Below, piece by piece: positions 43,790 to 50,285 of a stretch of 50,285 nucleotides of DNA. The notes under the pieces are model-generated. The model was not told where the DNA came from. It was given only the letters and a program-made list of their open reading frames with translations, and made no database searches. Numbering within the stretch: position 1 is the stretch's first letter; each line of letters opens with the position of its first letter. Position numbers and translations under genes: made by a program. This DNA is from an uncultured Muribaculum sp. (GTDB lineage: Bacteria; Bacteroidota; Bacteroidia; Bacteroidales; Muribaculaceae), in assembly GCA_910578835.1 (NCBI GenBank), contig CAJTSK010000019.1:1-50285 (forward strand), in the 5' to 3' direction.

Positions 43790-46666
43790 ATGAATCTAAG
43801 ACATCTAACCTTAACCCTCGCATCCGCGCTTCTGGTGACTTCATGTGCCACCCGGCCGTATGAGAAGTCTGATACCGGAGTCACAGTGAATGTCAAGGAT
43901 GTCAACCCCGACGGCGCACGCCTTGTAAGGCTGCAGGTGCTCGGCGACAAGCTGATACGCGTATCGGCTACTCCTGACAAGAAATTTGCCGACAACCCGA
44001 GCCTTGTGGTGGTACCGCAAGAGTCAGCTCCCAAATTTGAAGTTGTCGAAACCGACTCATCAGTGCAGGTCATCACCTCCCAACTCATAGCCGACGTGCT
44101 TCTCTCCACCGGCGATGTGAAATTTTTCGACACCGAAGGCAAGCTAATCCTTGCCGAAGACCAGGGTGGCCGACAGTTCTCACCCATCGAAGTCGAGGGC
44201 AAGAAAGCCTACACTGTGAGACAGCTCTTCGAATCAGTCAACGATGAAGAAGGCATCTACGGTCTCGGACAACATCAGGCCGACGAGTGGAACTACAAAG
44301 GCAAAAACGAGGAACTTTTTCAATACAACACAAAAGTATCAGTGCCCTTCGTGGTATCGACCGACAATTACGGCATACTCTGGGACAGCTACTCGCTCTG
44401 CCGCTGGGGCAACCCGGGCAATTACAAGCAGCTCGGCGGAGTATTCAAGCTCTATGACAAAGATGGCAAAGAAGGCGCCCTCACCGGTACATACGTACCT
44501 GCCGAAGGCGAAACCCTCGTGCAGCGTGAAGACTCAATCTATTTCGAGCATCTTATACGCGTCGACCTCGCCCATGTGGTAAATCTACCTAAAGGCTTCA
44601 ATTTTGCCGGCTCTCACGTGACCTACGAAGGATTCATCGAAGCCGACAAGACCGACCTTTACCGCTTCATCCTCTACTATTCAGGCTATCAGAAGGTATA
44701 TCTCGACAATGAGCTTATCGTGCCGGAGCGCTGGCGCACGGCATGGAACCCCAACAGCTTCAAATTTTCCGCAGAGCTTGAAGCAGGCAAGCGCATCCCC
44801 ATCAAAATCGAGTGGGAACCCGACGGCTCCGTGGCTTACTGCGGACTTCGCGCCTACAGCCCCACTGACCCGCAGGACCAGCTGAAGATGAGCTGGTGGG
44901 GCGAGATGCAGGAGCAGATCGACTACTACTTTGTATATGGCGAGTCGCTTGACGACGTAATCAGCGGCTACCGCACCCTTACCGGCAAAGCGCCCATCAT
45001 GCCCAAATGGGCTATGGGATACTGGCAGAGCCGCGAGAAATACAATACCCAGGAAGAGGTGTTGTCGACATTCACGGAATTCCGCAAACGCAACATCCCT
45101 ATCGACAATATCGTGATTGACTGGCTCCACTGGAAAGAAGACTCATGGGGTAGCCACGAGTTTGACACCGAACGTTTCCCGACCCCCAAGGCGATGGTTG
45201 ACTCTATCCACGACATGAACGGAAGGGTAATGATATCGGTATGGCCCAAATTCTATGTCACCACCGACCACTACAAGGAATTTGACGCCAAGGGCTGGAT
45301 GTATAAGCTGCCCGTGCAAGACAGCATACGCGACTGGGTAGGTCCCGGCTATCTCAGCTCATTCTACGATGCTTACGACCCCGAGGCGCGCAAGCTCTTC
45401 TGGCAGCAGATGTATGAACATTACTATCCCCTCGGTATCGACGCGTGGTGGATGGACGCTTCAGAGCCCAACATACGCGACTGCACCGACATCCAGTATC
45501 GCAAGGACCTCATCACTCCTACCGCACTCGGTCCCTCAACCGAATATTTCAACGCTTACGCCCTCATGAATGCCGAGGCAATCTACGACGGGCAGCGTGG
45601 CGTTGACCCCGACAAGCGTGTGTTCCTCCTCACCCGCAGCGGATTTGCAGGCGAGCAGCGCTACTCTACCGCAACCTGGAGCGGCGACATTGCTACACGC
45701 TGGGAAGACATGGCGGCACAGATTTCAGCCGGACTTAACTTCGCATTGAGCGGTGTGCCCTACTGGACCATGGATATCGGCGGATTCTGCGTCGAAAACC
45801 GCTACGTGAAGGCTCAGCAGGAATTCAACAAGACAGGCAAAGAGAACGCCGACCTCAAGGAATGGCGCGAGCTTAACACTCGCTGGTATCAGTTTGGCGC
45901 ATTTGCTCCCCTTTTCCGTGCCCACGGACAATGGCCCTTCCGCGAAGTGTTCAATATCGCACCTGAAAGCCATCCCGCCTACAAGTCGATACTCTATTAC
46001 ACCAAGCTCCGCTATCGCCTCATGCCTTACATCTACTCTCTCGCCGGCATGACCTATTACAACGACTACACAATCATGCGTCCGCTTGTAATGGACTTCC
46101 CCGCCGACAAGAATGTACGCGACATAAAGGATGAATACATGTTTGGTCCCGACCTCCTCGTGGCACCCGTCTACAGCTATGGCGCGCGCAGCCGCAACGT
46201 GTATTTCCCCGCCGGCGACGGATGGTATGACTTCTACACCGGTAAATTTATCGCCGGAGGTCAGACTCTTGACATAGCAGCTCCCTACGAGCGCATACCG
46301 CTCTTCGTCCGTGCCGGAGCCATCCTCCCCGTAGGCGGCGACATCCAGTCTACAGCCGAGGTATCAGCCGAGCCTGTGACCATCTTCGTTGCTGCAGGTT
46401 GCGACGGAAGCTTCACCCTCTATGATGACGAAGGCATCAACTACAACTATGAGAAAGGCATGAAATCGACCATAAAGCTCACTTACGACAACGCTACCTC
46501 TACGCTTACCATCGGCAACCGCGAAGGCGAATACCCGGGAATGGCGAAAGAGCGCAAGTTTAATGTGGTTAAAGTCGATGCAAGCCATCCTGTAAGCTTC
46601 GACCGACAGGTCAACGGCAAGACTGTAGAATACACAGGAAAAGAAATAACAATAACCCTTGACTGA
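43790..46666 (+). CDS. GH31 alpha-xylosidase with PA14 insertion, lipoprotein
   Basis: Removes alpha-1,6-xylose from xyloglucan oligosaccharides. The 958-residue protein has a lipoprotein signal (LLVTSC) without acidic residues after the Cys, pointing to the periplasm. It carries an N-terminal beta domain, a PA14-like insert (about 245-370, FNFAGSHVTYEGFIEADKTDLYRFILYYSG), a (beta/alpha)8 barrel with the nucleophile Asp556 in WWMDASEPN and the acid/base Asp633 in WSGDIATRW, and C-terminal beta domains. The PA14 insert and length match xyloglucan-specific GH31 enzymes such as those of Bacteroides and Cellvibrio. An alpha-glucosidase activity cannot be excluded from sequence alone, but the GH5 neighbour supports xyloglucan. 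Confidence 0.9.
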   Translation: MNLRHLTLTLASALLVTSCATRPYEKSDTGVTVNVKDVNPDGARLVRLQVLGDKLIRVSATPDKKFADNPSLVVVPQESAPKFEVVETDSSVQVITSQLIADVLLSTGDVKFFDTEGKLILAEDQGGRQFSPIEVEGKKAYTVRQLFESVNDEEGIYGLGQHQADEWNYKGKNEELFQYNTKVSVPFVVSTDNYGILWDSYSLCRWGNPGNYKQLGGVFKLYDKDGKEGALTGTYVPAEGETLVQREDSIYFEHLIRVDLAHVVNLPKGFNFAGSHVTYEGFIEADKTDLYRFILYYSGYQKVYLDNELIVPERWRTAWNPNSFKFSAELEAGKRIPIKIEWEPDGSVAYCGLRAYSPTDPQDQLKMSWWGEMQEQIDYYFVYGESLDDVISGYRTLTGKAPIMPKWAMGYWQSREKYNTQEEVLSTFTEFRKRNIPIDNIVIDWLHWKEDSWGSHEFDTERFPTPKAMVDSIHDMNGRVMISVWPKFYVTTDHYKEFDAKGWMYKLPVQDSIRDWVGPGYLSSFYDAYDPEARKLFWQQMYEHYYPLGIDAWWMDASEPNIRDCTDIQYRKDLITPTALGPSTEYFNAYALMNAEAIYDGQRGVDPDKRVFLLTRSGFAGEQRYSTATWSGDIATRWEDMAAQISAGLNFALSGVPYWTMDIGGFCVENRYVKAQQEFNKTGKENADLKEWRELNTRWYQFGAFAPLFRAHGQWPFREVFNIAPESHPAYKSILYYTKLRYRLMPYIYSLAGMTYYNDYTIMRPLVMDFPADKNVRDIKDEYMFGPDLLVAPVYSYGARSRNVYFPAGDGWYDFYTGKFIAGGQTLDIAAPYERIPLFVRAGAILPVGGDIQSTAEVSAEPVTIFVAAGCDGSFTLYDDEGINYNYEKGMKSTIKLTYDNATSTLTIGNREGEYPGMAKERKFNVVKVDASHPVSFDRQVNGKTVEYTGKEITITLD

Positions 46667-46705
46667 GTATAATTTCTTTGTAAAAAAGATTTTTGGGTTA
46701 TAACT

Positions 46706-46740
46706 GCGGGCGACTCGTGATGAGTCGCCCGCTTTGCTTT
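46706..46740 (+). terminator. Terminator of the GH31 gene
   Basis: A perfect 11-bp stem GCGGGCGACTC / GAGTCGCCCGC (46706-46716 with 46722-46732, 5-nt loop) followed by TTTGCTTT. Confidence 0.85.
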
Positions 46741-47005
46741 ATAGCCGGGTAGGCCATCATATCACAATCAGGCAGTAAAACACAGCCACAAGCCTTACCA
46801 AGCGACCTACACTCTCACACAGAGCTGTCAGCACACCCAGTCTATGCCTTATCTACATTACTACATATACAGCATGTACAGCGAGCCATAGTACAGCGCC
46901 ATCCATGATACACTGTCTAAAGACAGCCATACAAAGGAGAACCGTGACGCGACATATCGCCGTCATGACATGAACACCGAAGCCCTGCATCCATCTACAA
47001 CCACC
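46741..47005. other. Unexplained AC-rich spacer between two terminators
   Basis: About 265 bp without a gene, enclosed by the terminators of two converging genes. It is rich in CA and TACAGC steps on plus and holds small hairpins (CTGTCT/AGACAG near 46913, GCGA-CATA-TCGC near 46959). I see no promoter box and no known RNA family. Confidence 0.4.
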
Positions 47006-47040
47006 AAAAAAAGAGGGGATGTACATCGGTACATCCCCTC
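47005..47040 (-). terminator. Terminator of the sorting-domain protein gene
   Basis: A perfect 12-bp stem GAGGGGATGTAC / GTACATCCCCTC (47013-47024 with 47029-47040, loop ATCG), followed on minus by a run of T. Confidence 0.88.
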
Positions 47041-47067
47041 GAAATAAATACGATTATATCCGGCTGA

Positions 47068-48843
47068 TTATCTTACCATCACTTTACTTGAAACAGTCTT
47101 GCCATCAACCTCATATCTTACAAGATAAACTCCCGCGGGAAGAGAGAGCGATGCACCGTCGCCACGCATAGGAGCCACGAGTCGTCCGTCAAGACCATAT
47201 ACGGCAGCATGGTCATATACACCATTGATTACAATACCGCCCTCTACTGCAACAACCTCAACCGGATTAACACTTATATTGTCGACACCGGTCACGGCAG
47301 GCGAGTCGCTGTTAAAGTTGAATGTGTAAAGCTCTGTAGTCGGAGCCTCATCCCAGCCAATCGCCATAGCATAATACTCCTTGCCTTCTTCAATATCAGA
47401 AAGGATGAATCTTGAATAACCGTCGGCAGCCTGGAAATATCCCAGGAACTGGTCATACAGATAACCGTCAACATCATCATTCGCAATATAGTAATCCAAT
47501 ACTTTGGTTGTAGCATATTTGAACGCAAACGGTACACCTTCTTCCGACGGCATTACATCAATAGCTACAGTATAGTATTTATTTGATATTTTAGACGGCT
47601 CAACGCTATACACCTCAAAATCAAAAGTCAAGCCAGATTCAGCGCATTCTGCAGTCTTGAACTCCACATAGAATATATCGGTAATACGCTCGCAATTCTC
47701 GTCAAGACCGTAGGCATATATTATCTGGTCGGCATTCCAACGCATCACAGGCTGGTCACCTTCATCCATTTCCGATGTGTGCTTGTCAATAGTGCCCTGA
47801 TATAAGAATTGTCTCATGATGCTCTGCCAGGTATGTTCACCGCCGTAGATAGAAGCAACAAACTCATACCAGGCGCGGTCAAGATTTTCATAGACATTCT
47901 CAATACCACCACCTTTGTTTGCAACCACATCAGGAGTAGTCACATACCAGTAGTAAAGCATATCTTCACTCGGAGGCACAATCTTAATGTGGGCATTAGT
48001 CTGGCTTATATCGGTAACCTCGATTTTAAATACGGGTTTCTGCATCTCAACAGCCTTGTATTCAGTCAAAACAGGAGTGGTAGTAGGCGCTCCATCCTCA
48101 ACGCCCATAGTCACAATATAGAAATCTCTTTCGGCACGCTGTTTTGTAAACGTCACGGTCTGCTCTCCGGAATAAATCTGCCCGTAAGGAAGCACCTGCG
48201 ACTTCAGGCACTCTACCTCGCCCTTTGAGCCGGGGGTCATGTCAAAAGCGTCGACAGTCGCCTTGTTGAGGGCATGCACCATGTAGGGGTCATCGTTAGA
48301 AGGAGTGATTTTCACGGTCGTTGTCATGTAAAATGTTCCGTCGGGAACAATCGACACAACTTGTACTTTAAATGTATTTTCCGATACCTTGGGGTCCAAT
48401 GTCTTGAACTCGGCAGTTGCCAGAGGCGCAATAACGTCACCTTCCGCGTTCATGCCAAACCCATATACCACATATTCGGCACCACCCCATTCGAGACCTC
48501 CGGCCTTGTCGCTAACAGAGGTGCAAGTCTCACCGTTAACGACAGCATACATCATCATATCCTGCCAAGTGGTATCGTCATACCATGCTGCCGAATTCTC
48601 CCAGCGTGTAATATGATTGGAGATAATATTATCAGCGCCAATCTCGTCAAATTCCGACTGCAGACAACAATCCCAATAATATTTGAAGGAATTATCCGAC
48701 GGGGTTACGGTAACAATAGCATCAGTGCAGGTAATATCACTCACCTTAATCTCAAGAGAATTGTCTTGAGCTTGCAGAGAGATCATTCCGGAAATGGCAA
48801 TCATCGCTGCCACAGCCTTGATTTTCTGAGTAAAATAATCCAT
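47068..48843 (-). CDS. Secreted repeat protein with type IX sorting domain
   Basis: A 591-residue protein with a signal peptide (MDYFTQKIKAVAAMIAISGMISLQA) and four or so related segments starting with short V/I-x-V-x-x-I motifs (LEIKVSDITCTDAIVTVTPSDNSFKYYWD, FKIEVTDISQTNAHIKIVPPSEDMLYYWY and similar), each about 130 residues and fibronectin-III-like. The last 70 residues (GVDNISVNPVEVVAVEGG..AAVYGLDGRLV..LPAGVYLVRYEVDGKTVSSKVMVR) form a clear type A sorting domain, so it should leave the cell through the type IX system. No enzyme signature is present; an adhesin or binding role is a guess. It is monocistronic, with a strong terminator. Confidence 0.8.
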   Translation of the reverse strand: MDYFTQKIKAVAAMIAISGMISLQAQDNSLEIKVSDITCTDAIVTVTPSDNSFKYYWDCCLQSEFDEIGADNIISNHITRWENSAAWYDDTTWQDMMMYAVVNGETCTSVSDKAGGLEWGGAEYVVYGFGMNAEGDVIAPLATAEFKTLDPKVSENTFKVQVVSIVPDGTFYMTTTVKITPSNDDPYMVHALNKATVDAFDMTPGSKGEVECLKSQVLPYGQIYSGEQTVTFTKQRAERDFYIVTMGVEDGAPTTTPVLTEYKAVEMQKPVFKIEVTDISQTNAHIKIVPPSEDMLYYWYVTTPDVVANKGGGIENVYENLDRAWYEFVASIYGGEHTWQSIMRQFLYQGTIDKHTSEMDEGDQPVMRWNADQIIYAYGLDENCERITDIFYVEFKTAECAESGLTFDFEVYSVEPSKISNKYYTVAIDVMPSEEGVPFAFKYATTKVLDYYIANDDVDGYLYDQFLGYFQAADGYSRFILSDIEEGKEYYAMAIGWDEAPTTELYTFNFNSDSPAVTGVDNISVNPVEVVAVEGGIVINGVYDHAAVYGLDGRLVAPMRGDGASLSLPAGVYLVRYEVDGKTVSSKVMVR

Positions 48844-48924
48844 AGCTTAACTTTTTATGTAATTAATATGATAATGTCAGGTGTACTTACTCCAACAAGC
48901 ATATTTGTTAAAATAGCTTATTCG

Positions 48925-48932
48925 CAAAAGTA
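48925..48932 (-). promoter_or_regulatory. -7 box of the sorting-domain protein gene
   Basis: TACTTTTG on minus matches TAnnTTTG about 82 bp before the start; no good -33 element is seen. Confidence 0.4.
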
Positions 48933-49037
48933 AGTATTGTTTTACATAAAAAGCTTAATGTAGATTAAGAAACGACAGAATATCGGCTTTTTAACATTCT
49001 AAATTAACATTTTGCTCTATTCTGCCCCCAAATATGC

Positions 49038-49715
49038 TCATTCTGACAACAAGCCGGGACGCAGACGGCGTGTGCGCTCTATAGCCTGTTCATGACGCCA
49101 CTCCTCTATGCGCGCCTGATGACCGGAGAGCAATATATCGGGCACTTTCCAACCCTTATAGTCGGCAGGGCGCGTGTAGATAGGCGGAGCAAGCAGGTTG
49201 TCCTGAAAAGAATCGCTCAGGGCGCTCTGCTCGTCACCGATAGCACCCGGTATAAGACGCACGATGGCATCGGTGATTACCAGCGCAGGCAGCTCACCTC
49301 CTGTAAGCACATAGTCGCCGATGGTAATCTCACGGGTCACAAGATGTTCGCGTATGCGGTAGTCCACACCCTTGTAATGCCCGCATAATATTATGACATT
49401 GTCAAGCATCGACATGCGGTTGGCCATCGGCTGTGTGAGCTGCTCGCCGTCGGGCGAGGTGAATATCACCTCATCATAGTCGCGCTGCTGCTTCAAGGCG
49501 GTTATGGCGCGGTCAACCGGCTCAATCTGCATCACCATGCCCGCCTCGCCGCCAAACGGATAGTCGTCGACCTTGCGGTGACGGTCGGTGGTATAGTCAC
49601 GCAGATTATGCACTACAATCTCCGCGAGCCCCTTGTCCTGGGCGCGTTTCAGAATGGAGCAGCCAAGAGGCGACTCAAGCATCTCGGGAAGTACGGTGAG
49701 GATATCTATTCGCAT
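49038..49715 (-). CDS. trmD: tRNA (guanine-N1)-methyltransferase
   Basis: Methylates G37 next to the anticodon of tRNAs that read CNN-type codons, preventing frameshifts. From the start MRIDILTVLPEML (49715) it has 225 residues, the normal length; the frame runs open to 49817 but that part lies upstream of the -7 box. The trefoil-knot SPOUT signature is complete: KVDDYPFGGEAGMVMQIEP, IILCGHYKGVDYRIREH, EITIGDYVLTGGELPALVI and the C-terminal YTRPADYKGWKVPDILLSGHQARIEEWR. In many bacteria trmD sits with rpsP and rplS; here it stands alone. Confidence 0.96.
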   Translation of the reverse strand: MRIDILTVLPEMLESPLGCSILKRAQDKGLAEIVVHNLRDYTTDRHRKVDDYPFGGEAGMVMQIEPVDRAITALKQQRDYDEVIFTSPDGEQLTQPMANRMSMLDNVIILCGHYKGVDYRIREHLVTREITIGDYVLTGGELPALVITDAIVRLIPGAIGDEQSALSDSFQDNLLAPPIYTRPADYKGWKVPDILLSGHQARIEEWRHEQAIERTRRLRPGLLSE

Positions 49716-49732
49716 ACGTTTGAAATTTACCG

Positions 49733-49764
49733 CAAAGTTATAACATTTATATGTCACTACGAAA
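49733..49764 (-). promoter_or_regulatory. Promoter of trmD
   Basis: Minus strand: TAACTTTG at 49740-49733, with TTTCG (49764-49760) at the 19-bp spacing as a near-consensus -33 element. Confidence 0.6.
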
Positions 49765-49930
49765 CCCGCCGCCACCAATCGCCAAAACCTGCTACCCCAC
49801 AAGGCAGTCAACCCCATGTATTCCAGCCTGTTTTTACCAAATTTTAACTCCTTGCACGCCTATTTCTCATTAATCATTAATCTGCTGCACGCAAGTGAAC
49901 AAACCGCCCCGCAAAATGATTATTCCTATA

Positions 49931-50280
49931 AGAGCTTGTTTAATAATAAATGTTGCTGTCAGGGTCGTATAGCTTGAGACGATTTTCAACATGTGACGAA
50001 GGAGTGTACTTTATGTACACGACTGAGGAACAGGCTGAAAAGCGACCAAGATATACGAGACTAAAGGTAACTTTATAATCACTCAACCTCTTGATGACCT
50101 TTGAAACAAATGTAAAAATATGTCAACGATATGAAACAAATTACCTCCCGTCGGTCATTCGCCGGCATCTTTCCGCCTGCTCTTCGGTCGTTATGGAATC
50201 CCATAACTCCCTCATCACAAACAAAAATCTGCTCGACGAATGACCGCCCTGACAGTAACATTTATTATTAAACAAGCTCT
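49931..50280. mobile_element. 350-bp MITE-like element, copy 2
   Basis: Same length, same 34-bp terminal inverted repeats (49931-49964, 50247-50280, with the same single mismatch) and same orientation as the copy at 7371-7720, differing at about seven positions. All internal inverted repeats are kept. It lies upstream of trmD; the sequence after it is cut by the window end, so a target duplication cannot be judged fully. Confidence 0.8.
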
Positions 50281-50285
50281 AAAAA

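Noticed and set aside
7371..50280. The two 350-bp elements as ends of one 43-kb composite transposon
   Set aside because: The interior holds housekeeping genes (ilvE, trmD, FKBP, tRNA at the edge) and several independent loci, and the elements carry no transposase. Two separate insertions are simpler.
1..50285. CRISPR arrays or restriction/abortive-infection defence genes
   Set aside because: No series of regularly spaced short repeats and no cas, restriction or known defence domain is visible in the window.

Overview
The window reads as a chromosomal segment of a gut-type Bacteroidales bacterium; Muribaculaceae or a close relative is my guess from the mix of genes, not a proof. The signs are SusC/SusD pairs with surface lipoproteins, a hybrid two-component sensor/regulator, a type IX secretion sortase with proteins carrying C-terminal sorting domains, a Nudix-type arabinose regulator, and repeated promoters of the Bacteroidetes form TTG(N19)TAnnTTTG. 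Nearly all genes lie on the minus strand; only the hybrid regulator, the GH31 enzyme and the SRP RNA are on plus.

Layout. 97-3372 (minus): rex, a degenerate fumarylacetoacetase-fold protein and a short C25 peptidase in one operon; upstream of it, porU (3493-6867). 7014-7110 is the SRP RNA and 7249-7320 a tRNA-Arg(CCU). 7371-7720 is a 350-bp element with 34-bp terminal inverted repeats, and a near-identical copy in the same orientation sits at 49931-50280. 7805-11122 is a large secreted pectin methylesterase. 11424-18874 is a complete six-gene L-arabinose operon (galM, Na+/sugar symporter, araR, araD, araA, araB-type kinase) between a promoter/operator region and a terminator. 18997-23679 holds a dipeptide epimerase, two FKBP prolyl isomerases, an HD protein and ilvE.

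23769-28026 is the odd region: a phage-type large terminase with all motor and nuclease residues in place, preceded by a large phage-like beta-rich protein, with its own promoter and no other phage gene around. 28547-46666 is a polysaccharide utilisation locus best read as xyloglucan-directed: SusC, SusD, two surface glycan-binding lipoproteins and a GH5 endo-glucanase on minus, and the hybrid regulator plus a GH31 alpha-xylosidase on plus. Lipoprotein signals suggest that the GH5 and binding proteins face outward and the GH31 works in the periplasm. 47068-49715 holds a secreted protein with a sorting domain and trmD.

The genes form a plant cell-wall theme: pectin demethylation, arabinose catabolism and xyloglucan breakdown, with porU linking the secreted pectinesterase to the type IX route. 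The observations I rate highest are the orphan terminase pair, the paired 350-bp elements, and a CAAAATGTT motif shared by both control regions of the xyloglucan locus.
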